Below, piece after piece: positions 7,284-14,805 of a stretch of 17,593 bases of DNA. The stretch covers positions 1 to 17,593 of the forward strand of contig CAZRWH010000026.1 in NCBI GenBank assembly GCA_964603905.1, read 5' to 3'. The translations under genes and the position numbers were made by a program. This DNA is from CAZRWH01 sp964603905. GTDB taxonomy: Bacteria > Patescibacteriota > Gracilibacteria > UBA1369 > UBA12470. Positions within the stretch are counted from its first letter, which is position 1, and every line of letters starts with the position of its first letter. The notes under the pieces were generated by a model. That model was not told where the DNA came from. It saw only the letters and a list, made by a program, of their open reading frames with translations, and made no database searches.

Positions 7284-10200
7284 ACCTCCAAGTACCATCA
7301 CTATACTGGGTAATACGTGCTCCTTGAGTACCGACAACGGTTAAATTACCATTTCTGTCCATTACTCCACCTGCTTCAGTATTATTCCTTTGCCATGAGT
7401 GGTCATAACCTTTGCTTTGAGCAACGTCTAGGCCAACAACAGAAATGCCGTATCGAGCAAAGCCGTGTGAAAATTGTATGTTTTCTGCGTATGTATGACC
7501 AACTACCAAAGTGTTAATACCAAGAGATTTTAACGTAGTTGCAATTTCGTAATATTCCTGCTCAGTCATGCCATCAGGGTTGCCTGTTGGCCCTAGCGTC
7601 ATATCTAGAGGTTGCATCTCTGAAAAATCCATCCAAAGAAGTCCTCCATGACGTGGGCCGGTCATCCCGTCAGCACTACGAGATCTTCCACTTTCAGCCA
7701 ATGCATTAAACAAGCTGAAATCATTATGGTTTTCTGCCAAAGAAATGGCATATTTCCACATTTGATTAATACGATCAGGGCCAGCTGGGATAGAAGAAAT
7801 ATACAAAGCTTGTTCTTGAGTCAAAAACGGCATATAAGCACTAATAGTATTTGCATCTCCCACCATAATGCGAGTCCATTTTAAATTTAACCCAGCATGT
7901 AAATAAAGGCCATCATCAACTTGAGACATTACATCTAGAGATTTTAGAAAGTCATAATAGGATGTTTGTCTCATTGCATCCATAAACTCATTAACACTAT
8001 GTTGATCAAAATTAGTGCCATATTTTTGGTTGAATTCAGTCATGATTTGTTCGCCTCCATACTTCATCCACATTCCAGAATGGTCGGTGTATCTGCCAAT
8101 TTGTCCGTCTTTCCATCTCCCTTCTCCACCAATTAACGATGCCAACATAAATGCCTCATGATTTCCAATCAAAAGATGCACTTTTCCTCCAAAAGTCTCA
8201 GCATCCTTTGATAGACGCATTAAATAATCCATAACTTGCAAACTCTCTGGAGCACGATCTATATAATCTCCAGCTAATTCAACAACTTTGTTTCCACCTA
8301 TCCATTCTCCAGATTCGTTGACTATCCCTTGGGCCATTAATGATCGATGCAAGGCTCCAACGTCTCCATGTACATCAGGAATCGCAACGACGTCAGTATG
8401 TCTATAAACCTCATGACGCGGTAATCTTTCGCTATTACGTCTTAGGCTTAAGCCGAGCTGTTCAGCACGTTCATTCAAAGCTTCCAAATGTCTTCCCATG
8501 TCAGCCAGTAATTGATCTGCTTCGACTTGCGCATCACCCTCAAACGGTTCAACGTTAAGAAGACCATGTAGCTCGCCTAATTGCTTATGAACAGCCATCA
8601 ACTGTCTCAAATTCATGCTAGAAAAATCACTAGACATTATTGGGCGGGCCTGATTTTCGATGTTTTGTATAAATTGAGAATCAGGAACAACATCAGCACT
8701 TAGTAGTAGGTCCTGAGACATAGAGTCTTGACTATCGACACCAGGGATGTAATCAGCACTTAGTAGGTAATCTCCAGCTGAGTCAATCGCATCGCTCGCG
8801 CCATCTACAAAGCCGTCAAGCCAATCTTTTGCCGATCCCAGTAGGCCCGTGTCAGACTGTTTTTTTGACGAAAGCCACAATGCTGAGTCATACCTTGCAC
8901 GTGTAGATAAGGCTCTTTGAATTTGTTCATCAAGCAGTTTATGAATACTCTCAGGAGCGTTAGCACGATTAGATTCCAGGTCTTCGATAAGTTGGTCGAG
9001 AGAGTCTATGTCTGTTTCAATAAGGTCATATGTCCTTTCCGAAAGTTTAATTTCGTCAAACTGATCAATTACACCTGCTTGGGTTGTGACGTATTGAGAC
9101 CATTGCATTCGAATGTCTTGTGTTATGTCAGAAGACTGTTCAAGAGCAGCCGCTCTAGTAGCGATAGCGGCATTATGCTGCTCAAATAGAACATGAGAGC
9201 GTTGCAGCATCGAATCGATGCTAGGGTTATTCAGTGAGTTGTTAACAATTTGGGCGCCTTGATAGAGAGACAAAAGTTCTTCCATCAGCAATTCTTGTTT
9301 TGTAGCCTCTATAGAGCTCAAGCCTTTTGACTCCAAGTATTCTAGGCGGTCACTCAATCTTTTTAGACACATTGTAGCGGCATCAGCGTAAGTATCATCA
9401 GCAAATTGAATTTCTGACTCGTACTCTGATCTAACAAAATCAGGCATATCTTGTTGTAGATCATTTTCTAGTCGTTTTCTTACACGGAGAAGGTGTGCTA
9501 GATTCCTGGCTAAGTCAGGTGCACTAGTGCTCGATGTAGATATCCGTTGTTTTATATATTCAGATCTAGAGTCAAGAGTTCTATATAGTTCAGGGAATTT
9601 AGCTCTTTTAAATCTATTCAACTGTGATGAAGCATCTGTCAGTACAGCATCAACATCAGCCTCTAGTCCTTTAGGGACGTACAATCCAAAGTCCATTAAC
9701 TTAGTTGTTAATCTCTGAAGAGCTGGGATCGCAGTTGGAGAGCTATTAGGATCCATTTCAGAGAAATGTTTTACTGTAGATTTGTAAATTTCAAGTTGTT
9801 CGCGTGCCTTGGCCACTTCTTGATGTCCTCCAAGCAATTTAAGTCGGTGCTCCATTCTGCGTAACAGCTGAGCATATTGAGTTTGCATATGGGGATTTTG
9901 ATCCATCTGTAAGCGAGCCTGGCTAATTAGATTTTCTAGATTTTGTTGTTGTCTTGCCATTTGGATATCGTTAAGCTCGTTCAAGTTACTCTTAATAACA
10001 CGTCCAAAACCACGATCTATAGCTGAATACATGTCTGTTCCTCGGGCCTGAGTATTCAGGAAGTTAATTTGAGATTGATAATGAGTGATAGCAGTTTTTA
10101 TAAATTCTTGATAATAAGGGTTGGCTGTCATGTCTATTTTCGCGTCATGAAACGCCTCTCTCCATTCTGCAACAATTTCACCTTCATGATCTGTAGGGAG

Positions 10201-13200
10201 TAGCCTGCTAACATAAAAATCTCCATCGCGAATGTCGCTCTTTAGAATTGCTTCTAGCTCACCTTTTTGCCTAGCTAGTTGCTCAGCTTTTTGTGCAGCT
10301 TCTGCAGCGGAAAGGTTAGAATATTCCGCCTTCAGTTCATTCGACATAGATCCGTACCAAGAGATCTGCTGTCTGTAATTTTCAAAATCAGACTGCTTAA
10401 TCGCAACAGCTCCAGCTAATTGAAGATCCCTCATCAAAGTTTTCCTTTGAGCCGGGGTGAAATTGCCACTGTTCAACTCTTTAATTTTGCTCATTAATTC
10501 TTGTTGAGTAAAATCACTTTTTCCCGCATCACCATCAATAATTCCATGTCCCTCAGCGATACCAATATAATGGGCTCGAAGAATCGCTTGTTTCTGGTCG
10601 ACAGAAAGTGTTGAGCCTTCTATCCCAAGAACACTTGCAACTTGTGCTTCAAGGCGGACGCCAGAGATGTCGGCATCTGGGTGCATTTCCAAATAAGCTG
10701 ATTTAATTCGATCAGCTTTGCTAGCCATCAGAGATTCAAAAACACGGACGGCAACTTCTGGGTCAGAGACGGTTTCAATTACTTGCTCATAAGTAACGTC
10801 TCCATTTGACAGTGACAATTCAAGCTGATGATTATTCATGCCGGAAAGCCTAGCTTCAATAGTTGGAGCTTCTGGTGCTTTTACACCTTTTGCAGCTTGT
10901 TTAAGAGCTCGTAGATCCGAAGCAGAAAGGTCTCCGTTAGGTTCAAAACGAATAACATCCTCTCCTTTTCGGACAAAGAACGCTCCGTCTCCATCAACAC
11001 GCATTACGATATATCCATCACGCTGTAAATGTAAGAGTAGGCCTTCACGGAATGTGCCTTCAACTCCTCCAACGCTTAGTCGGTCATATGTATAAGAACG
11101 TGCGTCAGAGTTGTATTTGATTCCGTAACGTTTAGTCAAAGCTGCCTCGCTCACATCCCTGTTTTGGTCAGCGCCTCGCAGAGTTCTTCTCATGGCAGCA
11201 CTCTCAATAGTAGGGGAGTAAGTTGATATGCTTTTGCGTGTTGTCCCTTTTTTAGTTGTGTGTTCAATTTCGACAGTAATAACGCCCTCCTCGTTTACAG
11301 TGACAGCTCCTTGCTCTCCGTACTGCTCTTGTAAGTTTTCAAAAAGAGAGCTACGTAATCCGGCATTGTATTCATAGCTTTGAGACGCAGTTGTCCCTTC
11401 AAATTGTTGGCCTGTAAATGTGACTCCGTAACTTCCATCAAAATGCATGTTTTGGCCATCTAAACTGCTTATCAAAACAGCGATACTTCCAAGACCTGGA
11501 ATTACTCCATTAAGAAAATCTTCTGCAGATTCCTCAACTACTTCAGACAAAAATTGAACTACGTATTTGCCATATCCAGAAGACAATGCGTTAAAAGCTT
11601 GAGGGATTTTTATTTTGCTACCAAGCCACATTGCTGATCTCGCCATATTGCTTAATAAAAGCGTATCTGAAGCTGCAACAGCAGGTACTGTGGCTGCAGC
11701 CATCATGAAAGCTGAGGACATCAAGAAGTTCATTGCGAACTGCTTTGTATAGCTTTCGGCCAGTTGCATGAAGTTGATTTCACCATCATGAAATCGATGA
11801 ATATCGGCCTTCATTCCGGTATCATAAAAGGCATTTGAAAGTTCTTTTCCAGCTTCTGTACCAATCAAACAACCGGTAGCCATCCCAAAAGAGTTTATTA
11901 ATACAGCAGCAGTAACTTGTGAAACACCAGCAGTCGCTGCCAAAGCCGCAGGTGCAATAAGAAGCCCAATACCAGCACATACAAGTAATCCTGTTCCGAT
12001 GGCCACACAAAGTGTTACACCATGTGTTTTCCACCATTTTCGAAAATCATCAGCCATAAACTCAGGACCCAAAATGAAATCGCAAAGATCATCAACCGCC
12101 CCAGAACTTAACATGTCATCAACTTGATTGAGGGAATCTGTAACGCCCTCAAGATAAATATCAAGATCACTGTTTGAATGACCAAGCTCAAGTTGGTTTA
12201 GAGAGTCAATTGATGAACGGGCATCAGCCAAAAGAACAGATAAGCTGCCTTTGTCGTAAGAGCCACGAAGATCTTTTGCGTATTCTTTCATTTTATAGAA
12301 GACGTCGTGACTAATTTCACCTTTCATTACGGTTTGAAGCAGCTTCTGTAAAGGTCCAAATTTTTCAAGTACTTTATTTGATTCCTCTCTCAAGCCTGTA
12401 ATTGAGGAGTCACTTTCAATGGCTTTCATAATGTTAGTTTGTGCTTCATCTGGAACTTCTCCATCAGCAGCAAATGTATTGTAATGTTCGACAGCAATAG
12501 AAAGAGCTTCGCCGGTTTGTCCGTAATACGCCCTGTCAAATTCAGTAAGATCAGGGTCGTTCATGACCCTTTCGTAAGCCTCTCCAGCTTCATCGTCAAG
12601 ACTAGACGGCATCCGCTTGCCAAGTTTAAGTTGCATCTCAAGTAGCATCTTATCCAGCCTAGGTTGAGGTACTCCGGAGAGATTTCCCATGCCAAAGTCG
12701 GCAGCTTGAATTATTGCTAAATTATCTTCGATTTTACGTGATTTACTTTCAAGTTCACTAGCAGTTTGCATGCGCAGGAGTTTCAGATCGCTGAGCTGAT
12801 CAAAATTAGCTTCATATCTTTCGTCGAAACCTTGTCCAAGGCTATATGACCAATCTTGCAAGTCGCCCAAGAGGCTACCTCGACCTCCCGATCCGGTTAC
12901 TTGGATTTTGCCAGTCAAAACATTTATTCGCTGTCGTTTCCGAGCAATTTCAGTGTCACGTTTAGGGGAAGAAGGACCGGCCTCAAGAGCTCTAATTTCT
13001 ACTTTTAATTTTACTATTTCAGGGCCAGCTCTTCCATACGTCTTCAGATCTTGCAAGTCATCGAGTTCAGCCTGTTTTTGAGCAATAGCGGCATCAAGTT
13101 TGGCAAGTTTTCGAGACAAATGACTAATTTCAGTCATCAATCCTTCATTCTGTTGAGAGGCATGTTGGCTTTTTTCAAAATCCATTTGCGCGCCAATCTG

Positions 13201-13815
13201 TTCAATAAAATGAGGAACGAAATCTCGATTACCCATTACTAAATGACCAAATGTTTCCGCCAAAATTGCAAGCCTTTGAGGGTGTTCATCTTGTTCAGTT
13301 AAATTCGCATAACGTAAAAGCGCATTATCAACACTTCTGAATTCCCTCATAAGATCATCGATACTAAGACGTTCTCCTTCAGGTTGAGCCAGGTATACAT
13401 GATAATAGTCTGCCATCACTGATGTCGGGTATGCGTCAGCTCCTAAGATTGATCCAATTTTCATGAATTCGTCAGGGACATCAAGCTGTCTTTCCAGGCT
13501 CTCGATCATCGCGAATTTATCATCAAGAAAATCCGCAAATTCCGAGGCAAGTTGTTCATAATTTCTTCCATCAACACCCCTCAAATAAGAGGCAATAGAA
13601 TTGGTAATGGAGGTTGATCCCTGGATTACAATATCTCCGGTATCCTGGGACAATGTTAGAAGTCGTCTTTGTGCGTTTTCGACTCTGTCAATATACAAAG
13701 ATGTCATCTCGTCTGCCATCGATGCGTCAATCGAGATTTGTTGATCCTCGGTACCGTCCAGGGTATCTAAGGCTTGCTGTGTTTTGTCGATTTGTGAATG
13801 AGAATCTAAATTCAT
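7282..13815 (-). CDS. Giant (2177-residue) helical, membrane-associated protein with C-terminal PPP-type metallophosphatase domain
   Basis: No overall family is recognised. Residues 1-590 are mostly soluble helix, with a coiled coil at about 226-285. Hydrophobic segments lie at about 600-650 (VTLCVAIGTGLLVCAGIGLL, then an Ala/Val-rich stretch) and 696-722. An acidic EVVEESAEDFLNG motif begins at 758, then a second hydrophobic piece (IPGLGSIAVLI). A mixed alpha/beta region spans about 790-1000. Residues about 1057-1135 (SVDQKQAILRAHYIG ... FTPAQRKTLMRDL) resemble, from memory, a module seen in other large CPR proteins. Long helices run to about 1790. The C-terminus (about 1805-2140) is a calcineurin-like PPP phosphatase with every metal motif present: DVHGD (1814-1818), GDYIDR (1849-1854), GNHE (1884-1887), HAGL (H1973) and VVGHTY (H2107). 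It probably hydrolyses a phosphoester; the substrate is unknown. There is no signal peptide. The ATG overlaps the upstream stop by one base (TAATG), so translation is coupled. It ends in TAG. Confidence 0.9.
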   Translation of the reverse strand: MNLDSHSQIDKTQQALDTLDGTEDQQISIDASMADEMTSLYIDRVENAQRRLLTLSQDTGDIVIQGSTSITNSIASYLRGVDGRNYEQLASEFADFLDDKFAMIESLERQLDVPDEFMKIGSILGADAYPTSVMADYYHVYLAQPEGERLSIDDLMREFRSVDNALLRYANLTEQDEHPQRLAILAETFGHLVMGNRDFVPHFIEQIGAQMDFEKSQHASQQNEGLMTEISHLSRKLAKLDAAIAQKQAELDDLQDLKTYGRAGPEIVKLKVEIRALEAGPSSPKRDTEIARKRQRINVLTGKIQVTGSGGRGSLLGDLQDWSYSLGQGFDERYEANFDQLSDLKLLRMQTASELESKSRKIEDNLAIIQAADFGMGNLSGVPQPRLDKMLLEMQLKLGKRMPSSLDDEAGEAYERVMNDPDLTEFDRAYYGQTGEALSIAVEHYNTFAADGEVPDEAQTNIMKAIESDSSITGLREESNKVLEKFGPLQKLLQTVMKGEISHDVFYKMKEYAKDLRGSYDKGSLSVLLADARSSIDSLNQLELGHSNSDLDIYLEGVTDSLNQVDDMLSSGAVDDLCDFILGPEFMADDFRKWWKTHGVTLCVAIGTGLLVCAGIGLLIAPAALAATAGVSQVTAAVLINSFGMATGCLIGTEAGKELSNAFYDTGMKADIHRFHDGEINFMQLAESYTKQFAMNFLMSSAFMMAAATVPAVAASDTLLLSNMARSAMWLGSKIKIPQAFNALSSGYGKYVVQFLSEVVEESAEDFLNGVIPGLGSIAVLISSLDGQNMHFDGSYGVTFTGQQFEGTTASQSYEYNAGLRSSLFENLQEQYGEQGAVTVNEEGVITVEIEHTTKKGTTRKSISTYSPTIESAAMRRTLRGADQNRDVSEAALTKRYGIKYNSDARSYTYDRLSVGGVEGTFREGLLLHLQRDGYIVMRVDGDGAFFVRKGEDVIRFEPNGDLSASDLRALKQAAKGVKAPEAPTIEARLSGMNNHQLELSLSNGDVTYEQVIETVSDPEVAVRVFESLMASKADRIKSAYLEMHPDADISGVRLEAQVASVLGIEGSTLSVDQKQAILRAHYIGIAEGHGIIDGDAGKSDFTQQELMSKIKELNSGNFTPAQRKTLMRDLQLAGAVAIKQSDFENYRQQISWYGSMSNELKAEYSNLSAAEAAQKAEQLARQKGELEAILKSDIRDGDFYVSRLLPTDHEGEIVAEWREAFHDAKIDMTANPYYQEFIKTAITHYQSQINFLNTQARGTDMYSAIDRGFGRVIKSNLNELNDIQMARQQQNLENLISQARLQMDQNPHMQTQYAQLLRRMEHRLKLLGGHQEVAKAREQLEIYKSTVKHFSEMDPNSSPTAIPALQRLTTKLMDFGLYVPKGLEADVDAVLTDASSQLNRFKRAKFPELYRTLDSRSEYIKQRISTSSTSAPDLARNLAHLLRVRKRLENDLQQDMPDFVRSEYESEIQFADDTYADAATMCLKRLSDRLEYLESKGLSSIEATKQELLMEELLSLYQGAQIVNNSLNNPSIDSMLQRSHVLFEQHNAAIATRAAALEQSSDITQDIRMQWSQYVTTQAGVIDQFDEIKLSERTYDLIETDIDSLDQLIEDLESNRANAPESIHKLLDEQIQRALSTRARYDSALWLSSKKQSDTGLLGSAKDWLDGFVDGASDAIDSAGDYLLSADYIPGVDSQDSMSQDLLLSADVVPDSQFIQNIENQARPIMSSDFSSMNLRQLMAVHKQLGELHGLLNVEPFEGDAQVEADQLLADMGRHLEALNERAEQLGLSLRRNSERLPRHEVYRHTDVVAIPDVHGDVGALHRSLMAQGIVNESGEWIGGNKVVELAGDYIDRAPESLQVMDYLMRLSKDAETFGGKVHLLIGNHEAFMLASLIGGEGRWKDGQIGRYTDHSGMWMKYGGEQIMTEFNQKYGTNFDQHSVNEFMDAMRQTSYYDFLKSLDVMSQVDDGLYLHAGLNLKWTRIMVGDANTISAYMPFLTQEQALYISSIPAGPDRINQMWKYAISLAENHNDFSLFNALAESGRSRSADGMTGPRHGGLLWMDFSEMQPLDMTLGPTGNPDGMTEQEYYEIATTLKSLGINTLVVGHTYAENIQFSHGFARYGISVVGLDVAQSKGYDHSWQRNNTEAGGVMDRNGNLTVVGTQGARITQYSDGTWR
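8692..8766 (-). repeat. Short internal repeat in the giant protein (LLSAD...P motif, two copies 60 bp apart)
   Basis: The 15-base plus-strand sequence ATCAGCACTTAGTAG occurs at 8692-8706 and again at 8752-8766, exactly 60 bases apart. It encodes a two-copy peptide motif, LLSADYIP (from residue 1684) and LLSADVVP (from residue 1704), in the acidic linker just before the phosphatase domain. The motif could be a docking or processing site, or simply a recent duplication. Confidence 0.6.
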
Positions 13816-14159
13816 TAAAGTTGCTTGATTTGTTCTTCAAGGTCCGAAATAACTTCTTGTTCATCGGCACTAGATGTGACCTCTTGTTGATTAACAACAC
13901 TTCTATCCATCTTTTTGAGAAGCTGTTCGAACTGGTTAATTGCATCTTGATCATTTTCAAGCATTTTGTGTTTTAGGGTCGCAGAGAGCCCTTTTTTCAA
14001 AAACTCACCCCCCTTCAAAAGATAAGGAATAAGAGCATCGCACTGCATGTCGTTGAGATGAATTGCTTTGTTGCAGAAATTGGATTTAGACTCAGGGCTT
14101 AGCAGGCTAGAGTCTTTAATTATTTCTATAATTTGTTTTTGTTTTGCTGAAAGTGTCAA
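13815..14159 (-). CDS. Small helical protein encoded directly ahead of the giant protein (possible partner or chaperone)
   Basis: This 114-residue protein is not assigned to a family. It is predicted almost wholly helical. The N-terminal part (TLSAKQKQIIEIIKDSSLLSP ... LNDMQCDALIPYLLKGG) looks like a compact helical bundle. A Lys-rich middle follows, and the C-terminus is an acidic Gln/Glu-rich helix (about residues 85-114, VISDLEEQIKQL) that may form a coiled coil. There is no signal peptide or membrane segment. The chosen start is TTG at 14159. No in-frame ATG lies between it and the promoter; the first internal ATG would remove 37 residues, about a third of the protein. The leader would be about 17 bases or shorter, close to leaderless. 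The stop TAA shares its last A with the ATG of the giant gene. This one-base overlap and the size difference suggest a dedicated partner, such as a chaperone, subunit or inhibitor of the giant, but that role is inference. Confidence 0.72.
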   Translation of the reverse strand: MTLSAKQKQIIEIIKDSSLLSPESKSNFCNKAIHLNDMQCDALIPYLLKGGEFLKKGLSATLKHKMLENDQDAINQFEQLLKKMDRSVVNQQEVTSSADEQEVISDLEEQIKQL

Positions 14160-14165
14160 ATGAAG

Positions 14166-14191
14166 TGTAATTATATCTGCTAATTATAGCA
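14166..14191 (-). promoter_or_regulatory. Promoter element with extended -10 and a second TATAAT, driving the giant-protein operon
   Basis: On the minus strand TGC-TATAAT (14191-14183) is followed 13 bases later by a second TATAAT (14175-14170). A possible -35, TCGACT (14211-14206), lies 17 bases upstream of the distal box and overlaps a heptamer repeat. The element sits 6 bases from the TTG start, against 13 bases at the M23 operon, so the transcript from the proximal box would be essentially leaderless. Confidence 0.7.
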
Positions 14192-14197
14192 GAAAAT

Positions 14198-14218
14198 GAG
14201 TCGAGAGTCGAGGTTCGA
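14198..14218. repeat. Heptamer array 1: GAGTCGA, three units
   Basis: Three seven-base units in a row read GAGTCGA, GAGTCGA and GGTTCGA. The array lies immediately upstream of the promoter of the giant-protein operon and covers its putative -35 position. It is the first of several different heptamer arrays in the 302-base stretch 14160-14461. The rest of that stretch holds an A/T-rich patch with a single degenerate CTGCCAA-CTAAAAA unit (14254-14267) and the rpmA promoter. Confidence 0.65.
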
Positions 14219-14280
14219 AAGGGTATTGGATAGTGATAGTAAAAAAATCCCATCTGCCAACTAAAAAAAACAACCAATCA

Positions 14281-14315
14281 CTTGCGACTTGCGACTTGTG
14301 ACTTGCGACTAAAAA
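14281..14315. repeat. Heptamer array 2: CTTGCGA, four units ending in CTAAAAA
   Basis: Units at 14281, 14288, 14295 and 14302 read CTTGCGA, CTTGCGA, CTTGTGA and CTTGCGA. The array closes with CTAAAAA at 14309. Three of four units are identical, so copying is recent or the sequence is maintained. No open reading frame of note crosses it. Confidence 0.85.
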
Positions 14316-14332
14316 ATCTCCACCACTGCTCT

Positions 14333-14360
14333 TTGCTGACTGCTGATTGCTGACTAAACA
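14333..14360. repeat. Heptamer array 3: TTGCTGA/CTGCTGA, three units ending in CTAAACA
   Basis: Units at 14333, 14340 and 14347 read TTGCTGA, CTGCTGA and TTGCTGA, and are followed by CTAAACA at 14354. The unit differs from array 2, but the period and the closing CTAAA signature are the same. Confidence 0.8.
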
Positions 14361-14368
14361 AAATTCCC

Positions 14369-14397
14369 TTGCCAAACCTGACCCTTTCCTATAAAAT
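14369..14397 (+). promoter_or_regulatory. Probable sigma-70-type promoter of rpmA
   Basis: TTGCCA (14369-14374) and TAAAAT (14392-14397) are spaced by 17 bases and match the -35 and -10 consensus well (TATAAA at 14390 is an overlapping alternative). The predicted start near 14404 gives a leader of about 58 bases before rpmA, most of it occupied by the heptamer array at 14424-14458. Confidence 0.55.
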
Positions 14398-14423
14398 CTC
14401 CGCGCTGGTGAAAGCAATAACTG

Positions 14424-14458
14424 CTACTCACTACTTCTTACTCACTACTCACTAAAAT
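14424..14458. repeat. Heptamer array 4: CTACTCA, four units ending in CTAAAAT, in the rpmA leader
   Basis: Units at 14424, 14431, 14438 and 14445 read CTACTCA, CTACTTC, TTACTCA and CTACTCA, then CTAAAAT at 14452. The array ends three bases before the rpmA ATG, in the position where a Shine-Dalgarno sequence would be expected, so it would form part of the untranslated leader. Confidence 0.8.
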
Positions 14459-14461
14459 ACC

Positions 14462-14734
14462 ATGGCACATAAGAAAGCGGCAGGATCCACCAAGAATGGT
14501 CGAGATTCGAACGCAAAACGACTCGGGGTTAAAGTCTTCGGGGGACAAAAAGTAACAGCTGGATCAATTATTATCCGTCAAAAAGGTACAAAATATCACC
14601 CAGGTGAAAATGTTGGACTAGGAGCAGACTACACAATCTTCGCTCTAAAAGACGGAGAAGTGAAATTCACTGAGAAAAAGCAAAAAAAATACGACGGAAG
14701 AGTATTTCGTGATACAATCGTGAACGTCGTTTAA
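14462..14734 (+). CDS. rpmA: 50S ribosomal protein L27 (bL27)
   Basis: This 90-residue protein is a clear bL27. The conserved N-terminus MAHKKAAGSTKNGRDSNAKR reaches into the peptidyl-transferase centre and contacts tRNA. It is followed by LGVKVFGGQKVTAGSIIIRQ, KGTKYHPGENVGLG and a Lys-rich C-terminus (KFTEKKQKKYDGR). There is no N-terminal extension of the kind removed by the Prp protease in Firmicutes. In many bacteria rpmA follows rplU (L21) and precedes obg; here neither neighbour is in the window and rpmA has its own promoter and terminator, so it is a single-gene unit. The ATG at 14462 is fixed by homology. No Shine-Dalgarno sequence precedes it, only the CTACTCA heptamers. Confidence 0.98.
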   Translation: MAHKKAAGSTKNGRDSNAKRLGVKVFGGQKVTAGSIIIRQKGTKYHPGENVGLGADYTIFALKDGEVKFTEKKQKKYDGRVFRDTIVNVV

Positions 14735-14767
14735 TACGTCTCCGACGTACGCAAAGGAAACTTTCTG

Positions 14768-14797
14768 GGCCGTTAAGCGACACGCTTGCGGCCTTTT
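14768..14797 (+). terminator. Rho-independent terminator of rpmA
   Basis: An outer stem GGCCG (14768-14772) pairs with CGGCC (14789-14793), and an inner stem AAGCG (14775-14779) pairs with CGCTT (14783-14787) around an ACA loop. The stem is followed directly by TTTT. Its position 33 bases after the rpmA stop fits a terminator for that gene. Confidence 0.8.
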
Positions 14798-14805
14798 AGA
14801 TTCCA

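Noticed and set aside
11822..12037. 71-residue Cys/Trp-rich frame on the minus strand
   Set aside because: It is an alternative frame of the hydrophobic region of the giant gene; its composition is a by-product of Gly/Ala/Val codons.
14205..14225. GGTTCGAAA resembling a tRNA T-loop
   Set aside because: No matching T-stem, anticodon arm or acceptor stem surrounds it; it is the third unit of the GAGTCGA array.
14184..14417. 77-residue open frame on the minus strand
   Set aside because: It runs through the heptamer repeats and the rpmA promoter, and its translation is low-complexity with no coding character.
14198..14458. CRISPR-like array of short repeats
   Set aside because: Units are only seven bases, lie in direct tandem without spacers, and change sequence between blocks; no cas gene is near.
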